Assembly: GCA_024642115.1 (NCBI GenBank)
Contig: JAHEBU010000001.1
Span: 558,001-622,000 of the forward strand
From: Marivivens sp.
GTDB lineage: Bacteria; Pseudomonadota; Alphaproteobacteria; Rhodobacterales; Rhodobacteraceae
Direction: 5' to 3'
Length of the DNA: 64,000 nucleotides
The notes beneath the pieces are model-generated. The model did not search any database. It worked only from the letters and a program-made list of their open reading frames with translations, and was not told where the DNA came from. Shown piece by piece: positions 1 to 8,020 of this stretch. A program made the position numbers and the translations under genes. Numbering within the stretch: position 1 is the first letter of the stretch; each line of letters starts with the position of its first letter.

Positions 1-872
1 CCGTCCGCGACCGCGCCCGTCCGGTCATCCGCCAGAACCGCCGATCCGTCCACCCGCAAGATTTCCCCCCGCAGGCGCAGGATCCCTCCGTCCAGTTCGG
101 CCAAGCCGCCGATGGGGGTTTCGCACGATCCGTCCAGCGCCGCCAGAAACGCGCGTTCGGCGGCCAGCCGCAGACCCGTGGGACCATCGTGGATCGCCTC
201 AAGCATCATCGCCGTGCGCCCATCGTTAGCCCGCCGTTCGATCCCGATTGCCCCTTGGGCCACGGCAGGCAGCATGTCGTCGGCGGAAATCGCGGTGCGC
301 GGCACGTCCGTCATGTTCAGCCGGTTCAGACCCGCCATCGCCAGAAACGTGGCCTGCGCCACCCCATCGGACAGCTTGCGCAGTCGAGTCTGCACGTTGC
401 CCCGGAATTCGACGATGTTCAGATCTGGCCTGCGGTTCAGCAGCTGCGCCTTGCGCCGCAGGCTTGACGTGCCCACGACCGCCCCTTTGGGCAGATCGGC
501 CAGTCCGCCTGTGGACAGCGAGATGAAGGCATCCCGCACATCCTCGCGCGGCAGGTAGGTGTCCAGCAACAGCCCGGCGGGTTGATCCACCGGCATGTCC
601 TTCATCGAATGAACGGCGATGTCGATGGACCCGTCCAGCAGCGCATCCTCGATTTCGCGGGTGAACAGGCCCTTGCCGCCGATGTCCTTGAGCGCGCGGT
701 CCTGAATGGTGTCGCCCATCACCTTGATCACGCAGATCGCAAACGCCTCTTCGGGCAGGTCAAAGGCGGCCATCAGGCGGCGGCGCGTCTCGTGCGCCTG
801 CGCGAGGGCAAGCGGCGAACCACGGGTTCCGATGTTCAGGGGGCGGGCGGGGGAGGGCAAATCAACAGTCAT
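1..872 (-). CDS. hemC: Hydroxymethylbilane synthase (porphobilinogen deaminase), 3' end cut off
   Basis: Condenses four porphobilinogens into hydroxymethylbilane in cytoplasmic haem/chlorophyll synthesis. The reading frame runs from an ATG at 872 off the left edge, about 290 residues visible of a usual 310-320. Seen: N-terminal NIGTRGSPLALAQ, the arginine-rich substrate-binding segment GTSSLRRKAQL near residue 134, and DGSCETP with the dipyrromethane-cofactor cysteine near residue 250. It is divergent from hemE, the next-but-one pathway enzyme, with a 91-bp shared regulatory region. The missing C-terminus is due only to the window boundary. Confidence 0.96.
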   Translation of the reverse strand, partial: MTVDLPSPARPLNIGTRGSPLALAQAHETRRRLMAAFDLPEEAFAICVIKVMGDTIQDRALKDIGGKGLFTREIEDALLDGSIDIAVHSMKDMPVDQPAGLLLDTYLPREDVRDAFISLSTGGLADLPKGAVVGTSSLRRKAQLLNRRPDLNIVEFRGNVQTRLRKLSDGVAQATFLAMAGLNRLNMTDVPRTAISADDMLPAVAQGAIGIERRANDGRTAMMLEAIHDGPTGLRLAAERAFLAALDGSCETPIGGLAELDGGILRLRGEILRVDGSAVLADDRTGAVAD

Positions 873-888
873 GGCCCCGTTCTAGACG

Positions 889-906
889 TGTCAACCAAAC
901 CTGACA
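889..906. promoter_or_regulatory. PpsR/CrtJ-like dyad TGTC-N10-GACA between hemC and hemE
   Basis: The hemC-hemE intergenic region holds TGTCA-N8-TGACA, an exact match to the TGTcN10gACA consensus known for PpsR/CrtJ redox/light repressors of Rhodobacter. A second TGACAAC follows 12 bp downstream of the first (902-908 and 914-920), and the latter overlaps a possible -35 TTGACA. hem genes are known CrtJ targets in R. capsulatus. Whether this organism has PpsR or photosynthesis genes cannot be seen here, and a match this short can arise by chance. Confidence 0.4.
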
Positions 907-963
907 ACTGCCTTGACAACGGGTCCGTCGCTTGGGACGAACAAGGCGACTGAAGGAGCCGAC

Positions 964-1998
964 ATGACCCCCCAAAAGACCATTCTGCGCGCCCTTGCGG
1001 GCGAGGTTCTGCCCACCCCGCCGATCTGGATGATGCGACAGGCGGGGCGGTATCTGCCCGAATACCGGGCCACACGGGCGCAGGCGGGGGATTTCCTGTC
1101 GCTGTGCTACAATTCCGAACTCGCCGCCGAGGTGACGCTGCAACCGATCCGCCGCTACGGGTTCGACGCGGCGATCCTGTTCGCCGATATCCTGCTGCTG
1201 CCGCAGGCGCTGGGGGCTGATCTGTGGTTTGAAACCGGCGAGGGGCCGCGTCTGTCCACCATCACCACCGCCGCTGAACTGGCCGCGATGAAACCGGCCG
1301 ATGCGATCCACGATCATCTTGCCCCGGTTTATGAAACCCTGCGCATCCTGACCCGCGAACTGCCTGCGGAGACGACCCTGATCGGCTTTGCCGGGGCACC
1401 CTGGACCGTGGCCACCTACATGATCGGGGGCAAGGGGACGCCGGATCAGGCACCCGCCCATGCTCTCAAGGCGGAAAACCGGGCGGTGTTCGAGGGAGTC
1501 ATCGACCTGCTGACCGAAAGCACGATCCATTACCTGTCCGCCCAGATCGACGCGGGCGCGGAAGTGGTCAAGATTTTCGACAGTTGGGCGGGGTCGCTCA
1601 AGGGGCAGGATTTCCACGATTTTGCCGTGGAACCGGCGCGGCAGATCACGGCGGCGCTCAAGGCGAAATATCCCCATGTCCCCGTCATCGCCTTTCCGCG
1701 CGGGGCGGGCACGGCCTACGAAGGGCTTCACGCGGCAATCGGGGCGGAGTGCATCGCGATTGACGACGGGGTCACACCAGAATGGGCGGCGGCCCATGTC
1801 CAGACCGGCGGATGTGTGCAGGGCAATCTTGCCTCGTCCCATATGGTCACGGGCGGCGATACACTGGTGACCGAGACGCGGCGCGTGGTGCAGGCGTTTT
1901 CCAAAGGGCCGCACATATTTAACCTGGGCCACGGGATCACGCCGGACGCCGACCCCGAGAACGTGCAACTGATGATCGACACGGTGCGCGGAGCATAG
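964..1998 (+). CDS. hemE: Uroporphyrinogen decarboxylase
   Basis: Decarboxylates the four acetate side chains of uroporphyrinogen III to give coproporphyrinogen III. The family signature is at residues 19-35 ([17 protein letters not shown]), followed by [20 protein letters not shown] segment and the C-terminal [12 protein letters not shown] also fit. The 344-residue length is normal. The ATG at 964 is chosen over an upstream in-frame GTG-region start because AAGGAG lies just before it and the signature then falls at the usual place. Divergent from hemC. Confidence 0.97.
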   Translation: MTPQKTILRALAGEVLPTPPIWMMRQAGRYLPEYRATRAQAGDFLSLCYNSELAAEVTLQPIRRYGFDAAILFADILLLPQALGADLWFETGEGPRLSTITTAAELAAMKPADAIHDHLAPVYETLRILTRELPAETTLIGFAGAPWTVATYMIGGKGTPDQAPAHALKAENRAVFEGVIDLLTESTIHYLSAQIDAGAEVVKIFDSWAGSLKGQDFHDFAVEPARQITAALKAKYPHVPVIAFPRGAGTAYEGLHAAIGAECIAIDDGVTPEWAAAHVQTGGCVQGNLASSHMVTGGDTLVTETRRVVQAFSKGPHIFNLGHGITPDADPENVQLMIDTVRGA

Positions 1999-2064
1999 GT
2001 CAGACCTATTGACTTAAATTCGAGGCCGGATCAGGCTCCGCCCTGTTTGAACAGGGGGAGTCGA

Positions 2065-3273
2065 ATGGACTGGTCGTCAATCCTTGCCTCGCGGTCGTCG
2101 CGGATGAAGGCGTCCGAGATCCGTGAATTGCTCAAGCTGCTGGATCAGCCGGACATCATCTCTTTCGCGGGCGGCATCCCCGACCCTGCCCTGTTCCCCA
2201 AAGTGGCCTTTGCCGATGCGTTCGCCGATTTGATGGCAGGCCCGCAGGCGCAGGCCGCACTGCAGTATTCCGTGTCCGAAGGGTATCTGCCCTTACGCCA
2301 GTGGATCGCAGGTCGGATGGCGGCCTTGGGTGTTCCCTGCGACGCGGGCAATATCCTCATCACCTCGGGGTCGCAGCAGGCGCTGGATTATCTGGGCAAA
2401 CTCATGATTTCGCTGGGCGACACCGTGCTGGTCGGCTGGCCCACCTACCTGGGGGCCCTGGGGGCGTTCAATGCTTATGAACCCACCTATGACCGGCTTG
2501 ACCCGACCGGCAACCGCGAGGCAGCCAGTTTCGCCGCTCAGGCGAACGAGGCCGGGGGCCGGGTCAAATTCGCCTATCTGTCTGTCGATTTTGCCAACCC
2601 GACAGGCCAGACCCTGTCCCGCGCCGCGCGGGAAAATGTTCTGGCCCTGTCCGAGGAGTTGGACATCGCCGTGGTCGAGGACGCCGCCTATCAGACCCTG
2701 CGCTATGACGGCGAGGCAGTGCCGCCGATCCTCGCCCTCGAGATCGCGCAGAAGGGGACGATTGAGGACTGCCGGACCATCTATTGTGGCTCCTTCTCCA
2801 AATCGCTCGCCCCCGGTCTGCGGGTGGGCTGGGTCTGTGCCGCCTCGCCTGTCATCAGCCGCCTGGTGTTGATGAAGCAGGCGGCCGACCTGCACTCCTC
2901 GACCCTCAACCAGATCGTCACGGACAAGGTCGCCCGCGCCCTTTTCGACGACCATGTGGCGGGGCTGCGCACCGTCTATGCCGCCCGGCGCGATCACATG
3001 CTGGCCGCGTTGGAGCGTGAGATGCCGGAGGGGGTCACATGGACACAGCCCCAAGGCGGCATGTTCATCTGGGTCACCCTGCCCGCCCACATGGACGCCG
3101 CCAATCTGCTGGCACGGTCGCTGGAAACCGAACGGGTGGCCTTTGTCCCCGGTCGCGCGTTCTTTGCGGACGGATCGAACGGGAATACCCTGCGCCTGTC
3201 ATTTTCCTGCGCGGACGAGGCGATGATCGACACCGGGATCGGGCGGTTGGCGCGGTTGATCGGGCGGGGCTGA
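2065..3273 (+). CDS. PLP-dependent aminotransferase, fold type I (2-aminoadipate / MocR-domain type)
   Basis: A 402-residue class I/II aminotransferase related to LysN-type 2-aminoadipate aminotransferases and the catalytic domain of MocR regulators, but with no DNA-binding N-domain. Seen: FAGGIPDP near residue 34, SGSQQALD near 101, FANPTG near 177, and the PLP-binding lysine in SFSKSLAPGLRVGW (K246). GGGGGAG lies upstream of the ATG at 2065; an earlier in-frame TTG is less likely. The amino-acid substrate cannot be deduced. It stands alone between hemE and a convergent PhoX-like gene. Confidence 0.88.
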   Translation: MDWSSILASRSSRMKASEIRELLKLLDQPDIISFAGGIPDPALFPKVAFADAFADLMAGPQAQAALQYSVSEGYLPLRQWIAGRMAALGVPCDAGNILITSGSQQALDYLGKLMISLGDTVLVGWPTYLGALGAFNAYEPTYDRLDPTGNREAASFAAQANEAGGRVKFAYLSVDFANPTGQTLSRAARENVLALSEELDIAVVEDAAYQTLRYDGEAVPPILALEIAQKGTIEDCRTIYCGSFSKSLAPGLRVGWVCAASPVISRLVLMKQAADLHSSTLNQIVTDKVARALFDDHVAGLRTVYAARRDHMLAALEREMPEGVTWTQPQGGMFIWVTLPAHMDAANLLARSLETERVAFVPGRAFFADGSNGNTLRLSFSCADEAMIDTGIGRLARLIGRG

Positions 3274-3333
3274 GGCGGAACAGTATCTTGCCCGGCGGGC
3301 GCGGCCCTCGCCACCCTGATCCACCAAAACAAA

Positions 3334-3351
3334 GGGGCCCCGAAAGGCCCC
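3334..3351. terminator. Hairpin between convergent genes
   Basis: GGGGCC and GGCCCC arms with a six-base loop lie between the aminotransferase and the convergent PhoX-like gene. Read on the minus strand the stem is followed by a T-rich stretch, so it most simply terminates the PhoX-like transcript and may act both ways. Confidence 0.6.
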
Positions 3352-3376
3352 CATCCCTTACTAACCGATCACGAAC

Positions 3377-5113
3377 TTACTTCATCGCCACCGGGAACGG
3401 GCCGATGTAGCCGACATAGGCGCGCTTGTCGTCTTCGGACATCGCCTTCTCCTCGTCGCTTTCGCCGTAGGGGTGCTGGATGACGGTGGTAAGGTAGGCG
3501 TGGCCGTTCACATCCGGATACCAGTCAACGCTGGTCATCTCGGCCCCGTAGGGGGACGACATGATGCGGGTTAGCGCGCCGGTATCGGTATTCATGGCCC
3601 AGATCACGTCGTTCTGGTGGCCCGACCCGGTATCCTCGCCGATCACCAGCAGGTTCTGGCCGGGGATGTAGGTGATGTTGTCGGGGTTCGCGATACCATC
3701 CACGTCACAGGTGTTGCCTTCGTACTGGTCGCCCGCCAGGTATTCCTTGGGCATCCCCGAAATCACCCCGGTCATCGAGGTTGCGACATAGTTGGCGTCC
3801 AGCGGTAGTTCATAGACCGCCCCGCACGAATTCTTGGACACGCGCACATCGTTACGGCCACCAAGGTCCAGATCGTCGTTGTCGGTCATCGCCTTGGAAA
3901 CTTCGGACATCGCCAGATACAGGCTGTTGCGGTCGGGGTTATAGACGTTCCCCTCCATCTTGCGGAACTCGGTCGTGGCCCCCAGCATCGAGGCGACCCG
4001 GCGGGTTTCCAGACGAGAGGCGACAGCCTCCATACCGGCCTTGATCGCCAGACATTCGGCGCGGCCCTCGGCATTGGACGACAGGAACCCTTCGGGGCAG
4101 GTGCCATCGGCGTTCATGTCAGCCACGTCGAAAATGTCGGCAAAGGTGGTCTTGGCCGCGATGGCCGTCCCGATGGTGGCGTCGTCCGCGTGGCCCAGAT
4201 CGACCCATTCGATCGTGGCCGAACCCGCCCCTGCGTCGCTGGTCTGCACCCACTTGGCCGCATAAAGCTGCCCGGCGGTCAGGTCGCCCGCGGTGTCGGC
4301 CACATAGCGGAACAGACCAACGTTGGTGCCATCGTCCGAGATATAGGCGGTTCTTTGGTCGGGCATGACATTGGCCAACTCGACCGCGACGCGGCCCATC
4401 GAATAATGCTTGGTCGGCGTCGCCTCGCCCGCGTCAGTCACGGCCACTTCGACCGGAAAGCCATATCGGTAGGGGTTATAGACGGCGCGGAACTCGTCGA
4501 GCGTCATCGTGGCGGGGTCCACGCCGAAATAGGCGGCCATGGGGTAATCGTAGTCGTCGATCTGATCGAGCGCCGTCGCCTCGAAATGGGCGCGGGCATC
4601 GGCAGGGTATTCTTCGGACCCAAGGTGTGTAGACCACGGCGTCACCGACCCGGCGCAGGGAACCCAGAGGCCGCCGACAGCCGAGAAATCAATCGGTTTG
4701 GTATCGGTGTATGTCAGGTTGCCATCGGCATCCTGCGCTACGGTCGAAATATACATCGCCGCCGGGCGCGATTCGAAATGGGTGATGGAATAGAGTTTGT
4801 CCCCGCGCGGCAGGAACGACGTGAAATCGGCGTCGGGCGATCCATATTCGCTTTCGCCCTTGACCGGATTGCCGTCCTTGTCTGTCAGCATGGCAAAGGT
4901 GCCCGACCCGATGGTGTCGCCGCTGCGGGCGATAATGTGGTAACCGATCGTGGTTTCCGCCCCGTCGATCGTCACGCTGTCCGAGGTGACGATGGACCGC
5001 TTCATTTCATCAGTCGTGGACACCGGGATCGGCGAAAACGTCATTTCGGCATGAGCGAGCAGGGGCAGGGTGGCCAGCGCGGTCGCGGCCAGCAGGGTTG
5101 CACGAAGGGTCAT
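3377..5113 (-). CDS. PhoX-family (DUF839) secreted protein, probable phosphatase
   Basis: A 578-residue protein of the PhoX/DUF839 family, whose characterised members are Ca/Fe-dependent periplasmic alkaline phosphatases. The N-terminus is a Sec-type signal peptide ending LLAHA near residue 22. It lacks the twin-arginine motif typical of Pseudomonas PhoX. Family landmarks include GRVAVELANVMPDQRTAYISDD and the C-terminal NPDNITYIPGQNLLVIGEDT segment. It is monocistronic, with a terminator downstream. Catalytic competence is inferred from family only; some DUF839 proteins are uncharacterised. No convincing Pho box is visible upstream. Confidence 0.85.
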   Translation of the reverse strand: MTLRATLLAATALATLPLLAHAEMTFSPIPVSTTDEMKRSIVTSDSVTIDGAETTIGYHIIARSGDTIGSGTFAMLTDKDGNPVKGESEYGSPDADFTSFLPRGDKLYSITHFESRPAAMYISTVAQDADGNLTYTDTKPIDFSAVGGLWVPCAGSVTPWSTHLGSEEYPADARAHFEATALDQIDDYDYPMAAYFGVDPATMTLDEFRAVYNPYRYGFPVEVAVTDAGEATPTKHYSMGRVAVELANVMPDQRTAYISDDGTNVGLFRYVADTAGDLTAGQLYAAKWVQTSDAGAGSATIEWVDLGHADDATIGTAIAAKTTFADIFDVADMNADGTCPEGFLSSNAEGRAECLAIKAGMEAVASRLETRRVASMLGATTEFRKMEGNVYNPDRNSLYLAMSEVSKAMTDNDDLDLGGRNDVRVSKNSCGAVYELPLDANYVATSMTGVISGMPKEYLAGDQYEGNTCDVDGIANPDNITYIPGQNLLVIGEDTGSGHQNDVIWAMNTDTGALTRIMSSPYGAEMTSVDWYPDVNGHAYLTTVIQHPYGESDEEKAMSEDDKRAYVGYIGPFPVAMK

Positions 5114-5188
5114 TGGAACCTCATTTCGGGTGTGAACATATGGTCCGGTCCTACGGACAGCAGATCACATCCGCATGACGGTTTTGAC

Positions 5189-5824
5189 TCAGTTTCGTGT
5201 CTTCCAGGCAAACCAGAACGCCACCGCTGCCAGCACCAACGCCAGCGCCCGGCGGACGAGACGCGAGAGGCGGGCGTCGTCAAGCAGCCGTCGCGCGGCC
5301 CCAGCAGCGGTGACGATGGCCAGATGAATCACGGTCGCAACCGCCACGAAAACAAACGACAGCGTCAGCGTCTGCGGCAGGGCCGCACCGGCCGGATCGA
5401 CGAACGACGGCAAAACGGCGACGTAGAACACAGCCGCCTTTGGGTTGAGCAGGTTGGTGATTAGGCCACGCTGGAAATAGCGCGACAGCGACGACCCAAG
5501 CGGCGCATGCCCTACCTTTTCGTCTGCATCGCGCCAGCCGTCCCACGCCAACCATAGCATGTAGAAGACCCCGCCCCAGCGCAGACCCTGGAACAACACG
5601 GGCGACGCCGCGATGGCTGCGGCCAGCCCAAGGGCAGCCGCAACCCCGACAATCAGCAGACCCAAAGCAACGCCCAGCACAGCCGCATAGCCGGCCCTGC
5701 GCCCCTCGGTCGCGGCGACGACAGCGAGATAGGCCATGTTCGGCCCCGGCGTGACCTCGATCAGCGCCGATGTGGCCGCAAAGCCCGCCAGCGTGTCCAG
5801 TGTGAGGACCCCTATCAGGTCCAC
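5189..5824 (-). CDS. LysE/RhtB-family amino-acid exporter
   Basis: A 211-residue inner-membrane protein with the LysE/RhtB signature EVTPGPNMAYL near residue 24 and about six hydrophobic segments. The family exports basic or neutral amino acids and related metabolites; the substrate here is unknown. The start overlaps the end of hemF by 10 bp, so the two are co-transcribed and probably translationally coupled, although no functional link to haem synthesis is evident. Confidence 0.9.
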   Translation of the reverse strand: MDLIGVLTLDTLAGFAATSALIEVTPGPNMAYLAVVAATEGRRAGYAAVLGVALGLLIVGVAAALGLAAAIAASPVLFQGLRWGGVFYMLWLAWDGWRDADEKVGHAPLGSSLSRYFQRGLITNLLNPKAAVFYVAVLPSFVDPAGAALPQTLTLSFVFVAVATVIHLAIVTAAGAARRLLDDARLSRLVRRALALVLAAVAFWFAWKTRN

Positions 5825-6705
5825 TTGGCCAGCGGCGGCAGGCTCATCAGGACCGCGTCGGCATTGTGCCCCGTGGTCAGTCCGAACTTAGTCCCCCGGT
5901 CGTAGACAAGGTTGTATTCGGCATAAAGGCCCCGGTGGATTAGTTGGGTGTCCTTGTCGGCCTCAGACCAGGGCGTATCGCGGCGGCGGTCCACCAGCGG
6001 GACATAGGCGGGAAGGAACGCGCGGCCAATGTCCTGGGTCAGGGAAAAGTCCTGCGCCCAGTCGCCGGTGTTGTGGTCATCCATAAAGATGCCGCCGACG
6101 CCCCGCGCCCGGTTGCGGTGGGGGATGTAGAAATACTCGTCCGCCCATGCCTTGAGCCGGGGATAGAAGTCGGCCCCGTGCGGGTCCAGATGGGCCTTTT
6201 GGGTGGTGTGGAAATGCGCGGTATCCTCGGCATATTCGATGCAGGGGTTCAGGTCAGACCCCCCGCCGAACCACCATGCGTGCGGCGTCCAGAACATGCG
6301 GGTGTTCATGTGGACCGCAGGCGCGTGCGGGTTCTGCATGTGCGCCACCAACGAAATGCCCGACGCCCAGAACCGCGGATCGTCCGCCATTCCCGGCACG
6401 CCCCGCGCGGCCATCGCCCGCTGCGCCTGTTCGCCCAGCGTCCCATAGACGGTCGAAATGTTGACCCCAACCTTTTCGAACACCCGACCGCCGCGCATCA
6501 CGGACATCAGGCCGCCGCCTGCGTCGCCCCCGTCATCAGCATCGCGGTGGGTTTCGCTGACGTCAAACCGCCCCGGGGGCAGTTGCGCGGTGGGTCCGGC
6601 AGTCTGCCGGTCCTCCAGCGCCTCGAACGCTGCGACGATGTCATTGCGAAGGGTGCGGAACCAGTCCGCCGCCTTGGTCTTTTCCTCGATCATGCCTTCG
6701 GCCAT
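5815..6705 (-). CDS. hemF: Oxygen-dependent coproporphyrinogen III oxidase
   Basis: Oxidatively decarboxylates coproporphyrinogen III to protoporphyrinogen IX using O2. The 296-residue length is normal. Seen: HMNTRMF and WWFGGGSDLNP in the middle, and the hallmark IPHRNRARGVGGIFMDD segment near residue 195. It is followed by an overlapping LysE exporter. An FNR-like dyad lies 70 bp upstream of the start. Together with hemC and hemE this gives three haem-pathway genes within 7 kb. Confidence 0.97.
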   Translation of the reverse strand: MAEGMIEEKTKAADWFRTLRNDIVAAFEALEDRQTAGPTAQLPPGRFDVSETHRDADDGGDAGGGLMSVMRGGRVFEKVGVNISTVYGTLGEQAQRAMAARGVPGMADDPRFWASGISLVAHMQNPHAPAVHMNTRMFWTPHAWWFGGGSDLNPCIEYAEDTAHFHTTQKAHLDPHGADFYPRLKAWADEYFYIPHRNRARGVGGIFMDDHNTGDWAQDFSLTQDIGRAFLPAYVPLVDRRRDTPWSEADKDTQLIHRGLYAEYNLVYDRGTKFGLTTGHNADAVLMSLPPLAKWT

Positions 6706-6774
6706 GCCTGCCCCGGTATCCTGTTATTGCATATCAACGTCCTAGCACCCTTTATTGGCACGAACCACTGGACT

Positions 6775-6788
6775 ATGATCCAGATCAA
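6775..6788. promoter_or_regulatory. FNR-like dyad (TTGATCTGGATCAT on the minus strand)
   Basis: Perfect TGATC-N2-GATCA arms match the FNR/FnrL consensus TTGAT-N4-ATCAA except for the last base. The site is 70 bp before hemF and 17 bp before the divergent lipoprotein gene. FnrL control of tetrapyrrole genes is known in Rhodobacter. Binding here is inferred. Confidence 0.45.
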
Positions 6789-6804
6789 CGCCCGGAGTCT
6801 GACC

Positions 6805-7191
6805 ATGCGCCCTGCAATTGTTCTTGTATCCCTGCTGGCCCTTGCCGCCTGCGCCACCCCGCGCGAGGCCTGCATTTCCAGCGTGAGCCGTGATTTGCGG
6901 GTTGTGAACAATCTGATCGCTGAAACACAGGCGAACCTGGCAAGGGGCTATGCCCTCGAAACCCGGCAAGACGTGGTAAACACCACACGGACCTGCCGGA
7001 CAAAGCAGCCCGATGGGTCAATCCTGCGTTATGAATGTCCCGATGTGGAAATTCAGGATCGCCGGGTGCCTGTGGCCATCGACCTGAACGCCGAACAGGC
7101 CAAACTGCGGTCGTTGCAGCAGCGTCAGCGGGAAATGCAGGCGCAGGTCAACACAGCCGTGCAGCAGTGCATCGCTGCCAATCCTGAATAG
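6805..7191 (+). CDS. Small lipoprotein of unknown function
   Basis: A 128-residue protein with a lipoprotein signal peptide: hydrophobic stretch, then lipobox LAAC with the acylated cysteine near residue 16. The mature part holds paired cysteines and a C-terminal amphipathic, probably coiled-coil helix rich in Gln/Arg. It is divergent from hemF across the FNR-like site. The ATG at 6805 is chosen because it places the signal peptide at the N-terminus. No named family recognised. Confidence 0.8.
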   Translation: MRPAIVLVSLLALAACATPREACISSVSRDLRVVNNLIAETQANLARGYALETRQDVVNTTRTCRTKQPDGSILRYECPDVEIQDRRVPVAIDLNAEQAKLRSLQQRQREMQAQVNTAVQQCIAANPE

Positions 7192-7207
7192 CCGCCCGAA
7201 AAGGAAC

Positions 7208-8011
7208 CTAGTGGGCGGCGACCTCGACCGCGTCGATCAGGGTCCGCCCACCGTCCACCGTAAGCACCTGCCCGGTGACAAAGGCCGACGCGTCCGAGGC
7301 CAGGTATTGTACGGCCTCCGACACCTCGCTTGCGCTGGCAATCCGGCGCAGCGGCGTGTGCTCCAGAATATGCCCCCGAAGGTCGTCATCTTCCTTGAGT
7401 GCGGATTTCAGACTTGAACTCATCACGCTGCCAATCGCCACGGCGTTGACGCGGATCCTCTTGGGGGCAAGGGCCACTGCCATCGACCGGGTCATCTGAT
7501 CCAGCGCGGCGGTGCTGACCGAATAGGCCAAAAGCTCTGGGTGGGTGCGACGGGCAGCGATCGACGACAGGTTGATGATCGACCCGACCTGACCGTCCGG
7601 CCGTCCGTCGGCCTGCTTGATCATCCGGCGGGCGACAGCCTGGGTCAGGCGCAGCGCACTTAACAGGTTCTGGTCAAGCAGCTGCTCGACCGTGTCGTCC
7701 TCGGGATCAAGCGGATCGGTCATCAGCACCTGCCGCGACGCGTTGACCAGAATATCAATGCTCTCGAACGCGTCCACCGTGGCCGAGATCAGGTTGGCAA
7801 TGCTCAACTTCTTGCGGATGTCGCAGGAGAACAGCCGGGCCGGTTTGCCTTCGCCCGCCCAGTCGCCCATCTCTCGATCCAGCGAGTCTTCGTCCATGTC
7901 GGCGAACATCACATTCGCCCCTTCCTCAAGGAAATGCCTACCGATGGCGAGGCCCACCCCATTGGCGGCCCCGGTCACGATGGCAGTCTTGCCTGCGATG
8001 GAAAAGGACAT
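7208..8011 (-). CDS. Short-chain dehydrogenase/reductase-like protein with altered active site
   Basis: A 267-residue SDR-fold protein. The NAD(P)-binding TGAANGVG is at residues 13-20, the Ser region INLSS is near 146-150, and a typical C-terminal GQVLTVDGGRT closes the fold. The catalytic YxxxK is replaced by Y163-SVS-T167, and the usual NNAG is NAS, so classical dehydrogenase chemistry may be lost. It lies directly downstream of the rRNA methyltransferase-like gene, whose stop codon falls inside this gene's Shine-Dalgarno sequence (TAGGAG), so the two are co-transcribed. Substrate unknown. Confidence 0.87.
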   Translation of the reverse strand: MSFSIAGKTAIVTGAANGVGLAIGRHFLEEGANVMFADMDEDSLDREMGDWAGEGKPARLFSCDIRKKLSIANLISATVDAFESIDILVNASRQVLMTDPLDPEDDTVEQLLDQNLLSALRLTQAVARRMIKQADGRPDGQVGSIINLSSIAARRTHPELLAYSVSTAALDQMTRSMAVALAPKRIRVNAVAIGSVMSSSLKSALKEDDDLRGHILEHTPLRRIASASEVSEAVQYLASDASAFVTGQVLTVDGGRTLIDAVEVAAH

Positions 8012-8020
8012 GCGTGTCTC

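Noticed and set aside
5114-5188. Pho box upstream of the PhoX-like gene
   Set aside because: Only one half-site (CCGTCAT) is close to CTGTCAT; the second half at the right spacing matches at four of seven bases.
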